From Flavobacterium sp. YO12 (GTDB lineage Bacteria; Bacteroidota; Bacteroidia; Flavobacteriales; Flavobacteriaceae), in NCBI RefSeq assembly GCF_004119495.1, contig NZ_NRQU01000040.1:3038-46147 (forward strand): 43,110 nt of DNA, read 5' to 3'. The notes beneath the pieces are model-generated. The model searched no databases, had not been told where the DNA came from, and saw only the letters and a list, made by a program, of their open reading frames with translations. The position numbers and the translations under genes were made by a program. This document shows positions 26,499 to 35,745 of this stretch, in pieces; position 1 is the first letter of the stretch; each line of letters starts with the position of its first letter.

Positions 26499-26506
26499 CA
26501 AATGTA
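26499..26506 (-). promoter_or_regulatory. Candidate promoter box of the downstream M48 gene
   Basis: Minus-strand TACATTTG (TAnnTTTG) followed by TTGTTAA. The same arrangement stands before the paralogue at 27579-27586, indicating that the promoter was duplicated with the gene. Confidence 0.6.
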
Positions 26507-26630
26507 GTACAAGAAAATACTATTTCATTTCACGAAAAGCTTGTTTTTTTTAACAAATTAAAGATATAAATTTTTGATGAGTTGTATAACGATCTAAAGC
26601 TATTATTAATAGTACTCAACGCTATAACAA

Positions 26631-26666
26631 AAAAACGGCAGATTCCCTAGAGAATCTGCCGTTTTT
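26631..26666 (-). terminator. Terminator after the upstream M48 gene
   Basis: AAAAACGGCAGATTC and GAATCTGCCGTTTTT form a perfect 15-bp stem around CCTAGA. It isolates the two M48 paralogues as separate transcripts. Confidence 0.88.
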
Positions 26667-26683
26667 AGGTTTTATGAAAAATA

Positions 26684-27553
26684 TTACTTTTTCTTTGTTG
26701 TCGTCTTTTTAGCCGGTGCTTTTGTTGCTGCTTTTGCTTTTACAGGTGCAGTATTATCAATTTTCTGCTGTACATAAGCTTTATACAAACCATCTTTTGT
26801 TGCTTTCTTTTTAGCGTCATCTGCTCTTTTACCAGAATCTGGATGCGAACTCATCATTTTAGTCATAAAAGAGGATTCAGCTCCTTCACTTAAATTTTGA
26901 AGAATTCTAAAAGCTGACTCTACCGCATTTACATCGTAACCATTCTTTTTCATAAAATCATACGAAAATGAGTCAGCTTGAGATTCTTGTTTTCTACTAT
27001 GTTTGCTGTCGATCATTGCGCTTCCAATTTTTCCTAATTGAGATCCTGTAAGAGTCTCGATTTTTCCTGATTGTGATGAAGCAGCATCTAACAAAGCCTC
27101 TTTTTTATAAGCTGCCTTAATAGCATCTCTTGTGTCGTGATTAACTACGTGACCAATTTCATGCCCGATAACTGCAAGCAATTCATTATCATCCATAATA
27201 TCCATTAAACCAGCAAATACACGAACACTTCCATCTGCACAAGCAAAAGCATTAATATCTCTAACCAAATAAACTTTATAATTTAAGTTAACGCCCTCAG
27301 TAGAAGTGTGCTTTCCAAATAAACGGTTTAATCGAATTGAATAACCATCTGCTGATTCGGCAACAGGATTGTTTGCATCTAATGCGGCGACTGATTCTTT
27401 AGCCAAAGCTGCCGCATCTGCATCGCTAAAAGTAAATCCTGAAACACCTTTGCCTAATGCTCCCATAGCTTTGTCTGAAAGTATTTGTGCATTCATCCCA
27501 GTAAAACTAAAAGCTGTAAGTAAAATTCCTAATACAATAACTCTCTTTTTCAT
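26684..27553 (-). CDS. M48 family metallopeptidase, periplasmic (upstream paralogue)
   Basis: 289 aa, with a signal peptide MKKRVIVLGILLTAFSF and an M48 domain with HEIGH at residues 131-135 and the ExxxD-type ligand in QESQADSFSYDF near residue 192. Its alignment to the neighbour is nearly gap-free (MDDNELLAVIGHEIGHV and GSAMIDSKHSRKQES are shared), so the pair is a tandem duplication. The Lys-rich tail is shared too. Substrate sites around the metal centre look alike, so the copies may differ in expression rather than chemistry. Confidence 0.92.
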   Translation of the reverse strand: MKKRVIVLGILLTAFSFTGMNAQILSDKAMGALGKGVSGFTFSDADAAALAKESVAALDANNPVAESADGYSIRLNRLFGKHTSTEGVNLNYKVYLVRDINAFACADGSVRVFAGLMDIMDDNELLAVIGHEIGHVVNHDTRDAIKAAYKKEALLDAASSQSGKIETLTGSQLGKIGSAMIDSKHSRKQESQADSFSYDFMKKNGYDVNAVESAFRILQNLSEGAESSFMTKMMSSHPDSGKRADDAKKKATKDGLYKAYVQQKIDNTAPVKAKAATKAPAKKTTTKKK

Positions 27554-27578
27554 GTTTTTTAAAACTTTAAATTAACAA

Positions 27579-27586
27579 CAAAATTA
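27579..27586 (-). promoter_or_regulatory. Candidate promoter box of the upstream M48 gene
   Basis: Minus-strand TAATTTTG followed by TTGTTAA, matching TAnnTTTG and paralleling the box of the paralogue. Confidence 0.6.
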
Positions 27587-27770
27587 CTACAGCGTAAATT
27601 TTACATTGTCTTAAAACGCTAAATTTATAGCATAATAAGACAGAATTTAGTTTTAAAAAATAAAGCTAAAACATTAATTATGAATAAAAAACAAAGTAAA
27701 CAACTTAAAACTTGAATTAATTATCTTACTTTTATTCTTTTACAAAAACAACCAAAACCATATTATTAAA

Positions 27771-28478
27771 ATGATGAATAGAAACATTCTTTTTTTACTC
27801 TTAATTGCCTTTCAGGCTAATTCACAGAGCATAAAGGCAACTTATACAGAAAAAATACTTAAAACAATTGGAAAAGACAGCAGAAACAATTCTAATGAAA
27901 TTAAACCTAAAACATTCACTTATTCTTATGCTGATAAAAAATCTATTACTGAACTAATCCCATCACAAAAATCATCTATTGATACTTCACATGTAGAAAT
28001 TGGAGGGCGTAAACTTGAAACCTATCATCAAATTGTTCTTCCTACAATTAACATAACCTTTAAAGATTTAAATAACAAATCAATACGAAAAGAGTATACG
28101 ATTAGCGGTAAAGATTTTAGTGCAGAAGATAAACTTACAGAGTATGAATGGACATTTGCAGATGAGAATACTATAATTAATGGATATACTTGTAAAAAAG
28201 CAACCTCAACAAAATCATTAGCTCCCATAACCGCTTGGTATGCTGAAGAAATACCAGTCAATGACGGACCAGGACTATATTGGGGATTACCAGGGTTAAT
28301 ACTAAAAGTAGAACTTGGAGATTATTCGGTTATTACTGTCGATAAAATTATAATTAGCAATGAAAATATTGAAATCAAAGAACCAGAAATTAAAACCAGA
28401 CCCGTTTCTATTATTCAAATGTACAAGAACGTCAATACTTATCTAGATTCAATAAATCCTCTTGCAAAATATAAATAA
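27771..28478 (+). CDS. GLPGLI family protein
   Basis: 235 aa. A signal peptide (ILFLLLIAFQANSQS) is followed by a beta-rich domain. The family signature GPGLYWGLPGLILKVE lies near residues 164-179, which defines the GLPGLI family (TIGR01200). These are exported proteins seen almost only in Bacteroidota, often beside TonB-dependent receptors. No function is established. Here it stands alone, with no receptor gene next to it. It is followed by lipA after 75 bases, with a separate promoter box in between. Confidence 0.9.
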   Translation: MMNRNILFLLLIAFQANSQSIKATYTEKILKTIGKDSRNNSNEIKPKTFTYSYADKKSITELIPSQKSSIDTSHVEIGGRKLETYHQIVLPTINITFKDLNNKSIRKEYTISGKDFSAEDKLTEYEWTFADENTIINGYTCKKATSTKSLAPITAWYAEEIPVNDGPGLYWGLPGLILKVELGDYSVITVDKIIISNENIEIKEPEIKTRPVSIIQMYKNVNTYLDSINPLAKYK

Positions 28479-28527
28479 TATTTTGTCTTGATAAAACGCA
28501 ATACTATAATCTTATTATCAACTTCCG

Positions 28528-28535
28528 TATCTTTG
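28528..28535 (+). promoter_or_regulatory. Candidate -7 box of lipA
   Basis: TATCTTTG, an exact TAnnTTTG match, 18 bases before the ATG of lipA. This would give a very short leader. Confidence 0.5.
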
Positions 28536-28553
28536 TACTTTGAATTATGATAT

Positions 28554-29420
28554 ATGGAAACAGTCATTGAAAATATACCACCTGGAAAACCTAAATGGTT
28601 GAAGGTAAAATTACCAATTGGACAAAAATATACTGAACTACGTGGTTTAGTCGATAAATACAGTTTAAATACGATTTGCACCTCTGGAAGCTGCCCAAAT
28701 ATGGGAGAATGCTGGGGAGAAGGCACTGCTACTTTTATGATATTAGGAAACATCTGTACTAGATCTTGTGGTTTTTGCGGTGTTAAAACCGGCAGACCAG
28801 AAACAGTAGACTGGGATGAACCTGAAAAAGTAGCTCGTTCTATAAAAATCATGAATATCAAACATGCTGTTATTACAAGTGTTGATAGAGATGATTTAAA
28901 AGACGGCGGCTCAATAATCTGGATTGAAACTGTAAAAGCGATTCGCAGAATGAATCCGAATACTACACTTGAGACTTTAATTCCAGATTTTCAAGGAATG
29001 GAAAGAAATCTTGATAGAATTGTGGAAGCAAATCCTGAAGTAGTTTCGCATAATGTTGAAACTGTTCGACGTTTAACTAGAGAAGTTCGTATTCAAGCAA
29101 AATACGATCGCAGTTTGGAAGTTTTGCGTTACTTGAAAGAAAAAGGAATAAACAGAACTAAATCAGGAATCATGTTAGGTCTTGGAGAAACGGAAGAAGA
29201 AGTTTTTCAAACTATGACCGACCTGCGAAATGCAAATGTTGATGTTGTTACTATTGGACAGTACTTACAACCAAGTAAAAAACATTTACCAGTAAAAGAG
29301 TTCATTACGCCTGAACAATTTGCTCGATATGAAAAATTTGGTCAAGAATTAGGTTTCAGACATGTAGAAAGCGGCCCGTTAGTTCGTTCTTCATACAAAG
29401 CACAAAAACACATATTATAA
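28554..29420 (+). CDS. lipA: Lipoyl synthase
   Basis: 288 aa radical SAM enzyme. The auxiliary-cluster motif is [13 protein letters not shown], the radical SAM motif is [10 protein letters not shown] (CxxxCxxC), and the terminal [10 protein letters not shown] segment carries the cluster-ligating Ser region. It inserts two sulfur atoms into octanoyl groups on lipoyl domains of pyruvate and 2-oxoglutarate dehydrogenases and GcvH. Length and motifs are normal. lipB is not in the window. gapA follows, but the hairpin repeat between them makes read-through uncertain. Confidence 0.97.
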   Translation: METVIENIPPGKPKWLKVKLPIGQKYTELRGLVDKYSLNTICTSGSCPNMGECWGEGTATFMILGNICTRSCGFCGVKTGRPETVDWDEPEKVARSIKIMNIKHAVITSVDRDDLKDGGSIIWIETVKAIRRMNPNTTLETLIPDFQGMERNLDRIVEANPEVVSHNVETVRRLTREVRIQAKYDRSLEVLRYLKEKGINRTKSGIMLGLGETEEEVFQTMTDLRNANVDVVTIGQYLQPSKKHLPVKEFITPEQFARYEKFGQELGFRHVESGPLVRSSYKAQKHIL

Positions 29421-29424
29421 AAGG

Positions 29425-29497
29425 TTATTTGTTTAACTGTTTAATCGTTTAATCGCATTGATTAAACGATTAAACGGCTGAACGATTAAACAAATAA
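29425..29497. repeat. Hairpin repeat between lipA and gapA
   Basis: Inner arms GTTTAATCGTTTAAT (29439-29453) and ATTAAACGATTAAAC (29461-29475) pair perfectly around 7 bases. Outer arms TTATTTGTTTAA and TTAAACAAATAA extend it. It shares the GTTTAATCG unit and the CGATTAAACAAA right flank with the element at 8.1 kb. Both sit just before a start codon. Confidence 0.75.
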
Positions 29498-29508
29498 TAA
29501 ACAAAATA

Positions 29509-30507
29509 TTGAAAACAAGAATTGCTATTAATGGTTTTGGAAGAATTGGAAGAAACTTATTCCGTCTGCTTCTAAACCACCCTGAAATTGAAGTTATTGC
29601 AATTAACGATATTGCTGATAACAAAACCATGTCGCATTTAATAAAATACGACAGCATACATGGTGTTTTGCCATTTAAGGTATCTCATGATGAAAATGGG
29701 ATAATTGTTGACGATAGACACTTTTTATTTTTTCACGAAAAAAGCATTTCTAACTTAGACTGGAAAAGTCATTCTATCGACTTTGTTATAGAATCAACAG
29801 GAAAATATAAAACACACGAAGAATTAAATGCACACATAGAAGCTGGGGCAAAAAAAGTAATCCTTTCTGCTCCTTCTGAAGTAGACACAATAAAAACTGT
29901 TGTTTTAGGAGTAAATGAAACTATTTTGGACGGAACGGAAGACATTGTTTCAAATGCAAGCTGTACAACAAATAATGCAGCTCCGATGATAAAAATTATC
30001 GAGGAATTATGCGGAATTGAGCAAGCTTACATTACAACAATACATTCTTACACAACTGACCAAAGTCTTCACGACCAGCCACATAAGGATTTACGCCGTG
30101 CGAGAGGTGCAAGTCAGTCAATTGTTCCAACAACTACAGGTGCAGCTAAGGCATTAACAAAAATTTTTCCTAAATTGCATGAAAAAATAGGAGGATGTGG
30201 CATTCGTGTTCCAGTTCCTGACGGTTCATTGACCGACATAACGTTTAATGTAAAACGCGCTGTCAGTATTGACGAAATTAATAAAGCATTTGAAGAAGCC
30301 TCAAAAACAAATTTAAAAGGAATACTAGATTATACTGAAGATCCAATCGTTTCTGTTGACATAATTGGCAACACACATTCGTGCCTTTTTGATGCACAAC
30401 TTACATCTGTTATTGATAAAATGGTAAAAGTTGTGGGTTGGTATGATAATGAAATTGGATATTCATCAAGATTAATAGATTTGATTTTACTGATAAGAAA
30501 AAAATAG
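29509..30507 (+). CDS. gapA: Glyceraldehyde-3-phosphate dehydrogenase
   Basis: 332 aa type I GAPDH. The NAD-binding start is RIAINGFGRIGRNLFR, the catalytic Cys is in SNASCTTNNAAPM, and the active His is in TIHSYTTDQ. The phosphate and C-terminal motifs are PVPDGS and GWYDNEIGYSSRL. Translation must begin at TTG (29509), because the Rossmann motif follows after four codons and no ATG is in frame before it. The symbol could also be gap. A second paralogue often exists in flavobacteria, so this may not be the main glycolytic copy. Confidence 0.93.
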   Translation: MKTRIAINGFGRIGRNLFRLLLNHPEIEVIAINDIADNKTMSHLIKYDSIHGVLPFKVSHDENGIIVDDRHFLFFHEKSISNLDWKSHSIDFVIESTGKYKTHEELNAHIEAGAKKVILSAPSEVDTIKTVVLGVNETILDGTEDIVSNASCTTNNAAPMIKIIEELCGIEQAYITTIHSYTTDQSLHDQPHKDLRRARGASQSIVPTTTGAAKALTKIFPKLHEKIGGCGIRVPVPDGSLTDITFNVKRAVSIDEINKAFEEASKTNLKGILDYTEDPIVSVDIIGNTHSCLFDAQLTSVIDKMVKVVGWYDNEIGYSSRLIDLILLIRKK

Positions 30508-30533
30508 AATTCATTGTAAAAGCATTGCAATAC

Positions 30534-32702
30534 ATGAAATACCACATTCTTATTCTGGTTTGTTTTTTTAATTCATTTTTGTATTCTCAAACTAAAAAGA
30601 ATACGGATAGTGTTTCCTATTACAATAAACTCGCCAACAAAAATCTTAACAATAAAAAATACAATACTGCTGTTTTTTACACTAAAAAATCAATTGACTT
30701 TTGTGAAACACATCATCATACTCAAAATCTAGCCAATCAAACCTTTAAGCTTGGAAAAATATTTTACAATCAGCAAAAATATGACGAAGCTTTAAAAAAT
30801 TTTCACAAAAGTGTTTCTTCATTTGACAGTGTAAAACCCAATTGCACAAAAATTTTGGCATTGCATTATATTGGTGCCGCAAACACAGCAATGGGCAACT
30901 ACAAAACTGCCGATATATATTACGCAAAAGCTCAAGACCTTTTAAAAGAACTAGGAGTTATTGACAGCGCCGAAGTTCTCAGCTATCAAAAAGCAATGGC
31001 TTTTAAGTCAAATCAAAACTTACGATTAGCGGCTAAGACATTACAAAAAATCACCAAAAAACCTGATAATCCTGCAATTTTAAAAACAAAAAGCAGTTCT
31101 TACTATCAGCTGGGACTAATTGAAAGCGCACTTAAACGAAATGATTCTGCCATAATTTATTTTGATAAAGCACTAGATTATAATGCGATGATAAATGATC
31201 TTCCGCAAAAATCTAAAATTGTTTTAGCTATAAGTCAGTATTATAAAAAAAATAGAAACTTTGATCTTGCTTATTCTTATTTAGATGAACATTATCAACT
31301 AGAAAACTACATTTTAAAATTAAAAAATGCTAAAATTGATTTTAATGAATATCAGAAATTCAAAAAAAATCAATCTTTAAACAACAGCATAAAACGTGAA
31401 AGCGAAGAAAAAATTCAATTAAAAACCTATCGCTATTCTAAGTTGGTCAGTATTTTGGCAATTGCTTTAATTTCTATTTTATCGCTTTTGAGTTTAGCTT
31501 TATACAAAAACAACATTATTCGAAATCAAAACAACCTTCTTTTACGAGAAAAAAACAAAGAGTTAATTCTAGCCAAAAACAAAGCCGAAAAAGCTTCAAA
31601 AGCAAGATCAGAATTTTTATCAACAGTAAGTCATGAACTTCGTACACCGCTGAATGCGATCAATGGAATCACTCATTTATTACTCGAAGACGATCCAAAA
31701 GAAACGCAGCTAAAATACTTAGAATCCTTAAAATTCTCAGGAAACTACCTTACCACTTTTATCAACGAAATTCTTGAAATTAATAAAATCGATTCTACTA
31801 AAGTCGAAGTTGAAAGTATCAGTTTTAATTTAAAAGAGCTTCTTTTTAATATTCAAAGTTCTTTAAAAGAATTGGCTACTGCCAATAAAAATTATTTCAA
31901 TCTTGAGATAGACAAATCAATTCCTGACAATTTAATTGGCGATCCTACTAAATTGTCTCAAATTATATTGAACTTAATCAACAATGCGCTAAAATTCACT
32001 CAAAACGGAAATGTAAATGTAATTGCAAAATTATACGCTGAGGAAGATGATACGGCAACGGTTTATTTTGAAATTGTTGATACTGGAATTGGAATTCCTG
32101 AAGATAAATTGCAAACTGTTTTTGAGAGTTTTTCGCAAGGTTCAATAGAAGTAAATCGAAAATATGGAGGAACTGGTCTTGGGCTTACTATTGTAAAAAA
32201 ACTAATTGAACTTTTGGGCGGCGAAATAAAACTAAAAAGTGAAGTTGGGAAAGGATCTACTTTTACTTTTAAATTAGATTTTAAAATTAACAAAGAACCT
32301 TTGGAGGTCGTACAAGAAGAAAAAACATACGACGATTCTCAATTACAGCACAAATCGATTTTACTGATTGAAGACAATAAAATCAATCAGATGATTACTC
32401 GAAAAATGCTGGAGAATAAAGCTATAACCTGCGAAATCATCGATAACGGAGAAGAAGCTGTCGAGCTTTTAAAAGTAAAGCGTTTTGATATGATCTTAAT
32501 GGATGTTCATTTGCCTGGCATTAACGGAACAACAGCAACGCAGCAAATTAGAGAGTTTGACAAAACAACTCCTATTATTGCGTTGACTGCGATTTCGCTT
32601 GACGAAAACAGAGACATGCTTTTATCTTACGGAATGAATGATGTTATTACAAAACCATTTGTTCCAGATGAATTTTACAGCACTATCGCCAAGTTTTTTT
32701 AA
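30534..32702 (+). CDS. Hybrid sensor histidine kinase with TPR sensor domain
   Basis: 722 aa from ATG 30534. An in-frame TTG nine bases earlier is less likely. A signal peptide (ILILVCFFNSFLYSQ) leads into TPR repeats over residues about 20-270, then one membrane helix (YSKLVSILAIALISILSLLS). The HisKA domain has H367 in STVSHELRTPLNAI. The ATPase domain has NLINNALKF, DTGIGIPEDKL and GTGLGLTIVKKL. A receiver domain ends the protein, with D657 in MILMDVHLPG and the KPF motif. There is no DNA-binding output and no partner regulator or phosphotransfer gene nearby, so output must be in trans. Confidence 0.93.
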   Translation: MKYHILILVCFFNSFLYSQTKKNTDSVSYYNKLANKNLNNKKYNTAVFYTKKSIDFCETHHHTQNLANQTFKLGKIFYNQQKYDEALKNFHKSVSSFDSVKPNCTKILALHYIGAANTAMGNYKTADIYYAKAQDLLKELGVIDSAEVLSYQKAMAFKSNQNLRLAAKTLQKITKKPDNPAILKTKSSSYYQLGLIESALKRNDSAIIYFDKALDYNAMINDLPQKSKIVLAISQYYKKNRNFDLAYSYLDEHYQLENYILKLKNAKIDFNEYQKFKKNQSLNNSIKRESEEKIQLKTYRYSKLVSILAIALISILSLLSLALYKNNIIRNQNNLLLREKNKELILAKNKAEKASKARSEFLSTVSHELRTPLNAINGITHLLLEDDPKETQLKYLESLKFSGNYLTTFINEILEINKIDSTKVEVESISFNLKELLFNIQSSLKELATANKNYFNLEIDKSIPDNLIGDPTKLSQIILNLINNALKFTQNGNVNVIAKLYAEEDDTATVYFEIVDTGIGIPEDKLQTVFESFSQGSIEVNRKYGGTGLGLTIVKKLIELLGGEIKLKSEVGKGSTFTFKLDFKINKEPLEVVQEEKTYDDSQLQHKSILLIEDNKINQMITRKMLENKAITCEIIDNGEEAVELLKVKRFDMILMDVHLPGINGTTATQQIREFDKTTPIIALTAISLDENRDMLLSYGMNDVITKPFVPDEFYSTIAKFF

Positions 32703-32711
32703 AGCAAAAAC

Positions 32712-33524
32712 TTAATATTCTATAATCAAGTTTTTTATCAAAGCTCTTACTTGAGGTTCTGCCATTTTTGCAGCTTCAAGAACTTCGTCATGAGAGATTG
32801 TATCTATACTTTCCTCGTTACCCATATCCGTAATTACTGAGATTCCAAAAGTTTCTACATCCAAATGGCGTGCTACAATAACTTCTGGCACAGTTGACAT
32901 TCCTACGCAGTCTGCTCCAAGAATTTTAACCATTTTATATTCAGCCAAAGTTTCAAAAGTTGGTCCCTGCAAACCAAAATAAACCCCATCATGAATTTCG
33001 ATATTCAATCTTGATGCAATTTCTTTTGTTTTGGCAATCATTTTTCGAGAATAAGGCTCACTCATATTTACAAATCGTGGTCCAAAACGTTCATCGTTTT
33101 TACCACGCAAAGGATGTTCCGGTGCAAAATTGATATGATCTTTAATAATAACAATCGAACCTACTTTGTAAGCTGCGTTTACTCCTCCCGATGCATTTGA
33201 AACTAATAGTTTATTAACTCCTAAAAATTTCATTACACGAACCGGAAACGTAACTTCTTCCATCGTGTATCCTTCATAAAAATGAAAACGACCTTGCATC
33301 GCAACTACTTTTTTATCGCCAATAGTTCCAAAAACCAACGCACCTTTGTGTCCTTGAACTGTAGACACAGGAAAATTAGGAATTTCATCATACGGTAACG
33401 TAAATGCTATTTCGATATCATTTGTAAAACCGCCTAAACCCGACCCCAAAATCACTCCATATTCTGGTGTAAATTGTGTTTTTGATTTTATATAACTAAC
33501 TGTTTCTTGAACTTTTTCCCACAT
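32712..33524 (-). CDS. punA: Purine-nucleoside phosphorylase
   Basis: 270 aa trimeric-type PNP. Phosphate and base sites: VILGSGLGGF, VQGHKGALVFG, QGRFHFYEGY, VSNASGGVN, the FGPRFVNMSEPY stretch, GPTFETLAEYKM and the base-contact Asn/Asp segment in VITDMGNEE. It splits purine ribonucleosides with phosphate in salvage. Its start lies 29 bases inside the 3' end of lpxK, so the two are co-transcribed and coupled. It converges with the histidine kinase gene, separated by only nine bases. The symbol deoD is used for the hexameric type and would not fit. Confidence 0.95.
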   Translation of the reverse strand: MWEKVQETVSYIKSKTQFTPEYGVILGSGLGGFTNDIEIAFTLPYDEIPNFPVSTVQGHKGALVFGTIGDKKVVAMQGRFHFYEGYTMEEVTFPVRVMKFLGVNKLLVSNASGGVNAAYKVGSIVIIKDHINFAPEHPLRGKNDERFGPRFVNMSEPYSRKMIAKTKEIASRLNIEIHDGVYFGLQGPTFETLAEYKMVKILGADCVGMSTVPEVIVARHLDVETFGISVITDMGNEESIDTISHDEVLEAAKMAEPQVRALIKNLIIEY

Positions 33525-34521
33525 AATTTAAAATTGTTTTATCAAAATTATTCTGCTCCCTGATGAAAGAACTTTTTATAGGCAAATAAAATAATTGCGA
33601 TACAATACCAGTGTCCTTTAAACGAACATAATCCTTCTCGGTTGTAATAATTTTATGTTTTTTTGCTTTCTCAGCAATTGTTATAATATCTTTTTCTGTA
33701 AAATGATGATGATCTGGAAATGTTAGACATTCATCATCTTTAGATTTTAAAAAATCAAAAAAGGGTTTTGGTTTTGCAATTCCAGCCAAAAGCAACTTTC
33801 TTTCCTCTTTAATTTCCTCTACTGCTAATTTCTCTGTTCTTGAATAAACACAATCATCATAATCTATAAAGGTAAAATATAATTCTTGTGAAGCTTCTAG
33901 TTTTAACTTTCTTCTAATATTTTCCTGTTCAGATTCATCCAAATTAGAAGGGCATTTTGTAATTATAACAATATTGGCTCTTTTTGCTCCGCTTCTAGCC
34001 TCACGCAGATTTCCTGTTGGCAGCATAAAATCATCCGCATATAAATCGCCATATGAAGTAAGCAAAATGTAAAACCCAGCTTTTACTTTACGGTGTTGAT
34101 AAGCGTCATCAAGCAAAATTATTTCTGGCTTTTCTTTTTGCGAAAGCAATTGAGTAATTCCGTTTGTACGATTTGCATCAACAGCAACCTGCACATTTGG
34201 AAATTTTTGATAAAACTGAAACGGTTCATCACCAAGTATTGAGGCATTAGAATTTTCATCTGCTAAGACAAATCCTTCTGACTGACGTTTATAACCACGA
34301 CTTAAAGTCGCCACTTTATATTTACTTGATAATAATCGAATCAAATACTCAATTTGAGGTGTTTTGCCGGTTCCTCCTACACTTAAATTTCCAACCGCAA
34401 TAACAGGAATATCAAATGAAGTCGATTTAAGAATTCCTTTATCAAAAAGAAAATTTCTAATTGATGTGATTAATCCATACAAAATTGCGAAAGGGAAAAG
34501 TATTTTTCGAAGTATATTCAT
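33496..34521 (-). CDS. lpxK: Tetraacyldisaccharide 4'-kinase
   Basis: 341 aa. The P-loop VGNLSVGGTGKTPQ is near residue 45, LLDDAYQHRK holds the catalytic Asp/His region, and LREARSGAKRANIVIITK, FPDHHHFTEKD and TTEKDYVRL follow. A short hydrophobic N-terminus (ILFPFAILYGLITSIRNFLF) anchors it to the inner membrane. It phosphorylates the 4' position of the lipid A precursor. The PNP gene overlaps its 3' end. It is divergent from the Nif3-like gene. Confidence 0.95.
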   Translation of the reverse strand: MNILRKILFPFAILYGLITSIRNFLFDKGILKSTSFDIPVIAVGNLSVGGTGKTPQIEYLIRLLSSKYKVATLSRGYKRQSEGFVLADENSNASILGDEPFQFYQKFPNVQVAVDANRTNGITQLLSQKEKPEIILLDDAYQHRKVKAGFYILLTSYGDLYADDFMLPTGNLREARSGAKRANIVIITKCPSNLDESEQENIRRKLKLEASQELYFTFIDYDDCVYSRTEKLAVEEIKEERKLLLAGIAKPKPFFDFLKSKDDECLTFPDHHHFTEKDIITIAEKAKKHKIITTEKDYVRLKDTGIVSQLFYLPIKSSFIREQNNFDKTILNYVGKSSRNS

Positions 34522-34647
34522 TTTACGAAAGTATAATTTTTTTCGTTAATTTGTTTTATGAATTTGTTTCAGATTTTGCACTTCAAGTTTTCCCAAACGG
34601 CATAAAACTTAAAGACTGAAACCTGAAACTTGAAACAAAAAGCAATA

Positions 34648-35742
34648 ATGAAAATCAAAGAAATAGTATTAGTTCTAGAAGAAATGGCGCCTTTGGCTTA
34701 CGCCGAAGATTTTGATAATGTGGGTCTTTTAGTTGGAAATACTGAAACCGAAAGCACTGGTGTTTTAGTCTGTCATGATGCTTTAGAAACTGTCATTGAC
34801 GAAGCTATTGCAAAAAACTGCAATCTGGTAGTTTGTTTTCATCCTATTTTATTTTCTGGAATCAAAAAAATAACGGGGAAAAATTATGTTGAACGCGCGA
34901 TTTTAAAAGCAATCAAAAATGACATTGCTATTTATGCCGTTCATACTGCATTAGACAATCATTCTGCAGGCGTTAATAAAATTTTCTGTGATGCTTTGGG
35001 ATTAACCAATACGAAAGTTTTGATACCGAAACAAAATTTCATTCAAAAATTAGTAACCTATACTACTCCAGATAATTCTGAAAAAGTTCGAAATGCCATG
35101 TTTGAAGCCGGCGCAGGAACTATTGGTAATTATGATAATTGCAGTTTTAACACTGAAGGTTTTTTTACTTTTAAAGGAAACGAAGACAGCAATCCTGTAA
35201 TTGGAGAAAAAGGAAAATTACATACTGGAACGGAAATAAAAATTGAAGTTGTTTTTGAAAAACATTTGCAGTCTAAAATTCTTAAAGCACTATTAGCGAA
35301 TCATATCTACGAAGAAGTCGCATATGAAATTTACGATCTTCAGAATTCACATCAAAATATTGGTTTGGGAATGATTGGCGAGTTTGAAACTGAAATGAAT
35401 GAAAAAGATTTTCTTCCTTTTGTAAAAGAAAAAATGATCGCTGACGGAATACGTCATTCTGCTTTTTTAGGGAAGAAAATAAAAAAAGTAGCCGTTCTAG
35501 GCGGTTCAGGAAGCTTTGCCATAAAAAATGCAATTAATGCTGGAGCGGATGCTTTTTTGACTGCTGATTTAAAATACCATCAGTTTTACGAAGCTGAAAA
35601 TCGATTACTTTTAGCAGATATTGGTCATTTTGAGAGCGAACGCTATACAAAAAACTATATTGTTGATTATCTTCGAAAAAAAATCCTTAATTTTGCCATC
35701 ATTTTATCAGAAGAAAATACAAATCCAGTTAAGTACTTATAG
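34648..35742 (+). CDS. Nif3-like dinuclear metal-centre protein
   Basis: 364 aa from ATG 34648, since MKIKEIVLVLEEMAPLAYAE is the standard start and the upstream TTG adds six residues only. It has the N-terminal half (DNVGLLVG, CFHPILFSGIKK, HTALDN), an inserted ferredoxin-like domain at about residues 130-230, and the C-terminal half (VAVLGGSGSF, TADLKYHQFYEA, DIGHFESE). The His and Glu residues ligate two metals in the hexamer. Relatives are called GTP cyclohydrolase 1 type 2, but that activity is doubtful. It is followed four bases later by the zinc-ribbon-family gene, a conserved flavobacterial pair. Confidence 0.92.
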   Translation: MKIKEIVLVLEEMAPLAYAEDFDNVGLLVGNTETESTGVLVCHDALETVIDEAIAKNCNLVVCFHPILFSGIKKITGKNYVERAILKAIKNDIAIYAVHTALDNHSAGVNKIFCDALGLTNTKVLIPKQNFIQKLVTYTTPDNSEKVRNAMFEAGAGTIGNYDNCSFNTEGFFTFKGNEDSNPVIGEKGKLHTGTEIKIEVVFEKHLQSKILKALLANHIYEEVAYEIYDLQNSHQNIGLGMIGEFETEMNEKDFLPFVKEKMIADGIRHSAFLGKKIKKVAVLGGSGSFAIKNAINAGADAFLTADLKYHQFYEAENRLLLADIGHFESERYTKNYIVDYLRKKILNFAIILSEENTNPVKYL

Positions 35743-35745
35743 AAT

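Noticed and set aside
34555..34647. A regulatory palindrome between lpxK and the Nif3-like gene
   Set aside because: GTTTCAG...CTGAAAC and CTTCAAG...CTTGAA pairings exist, but they look like a simple dispersed repeat, and no factor or promoter position supports an operator.
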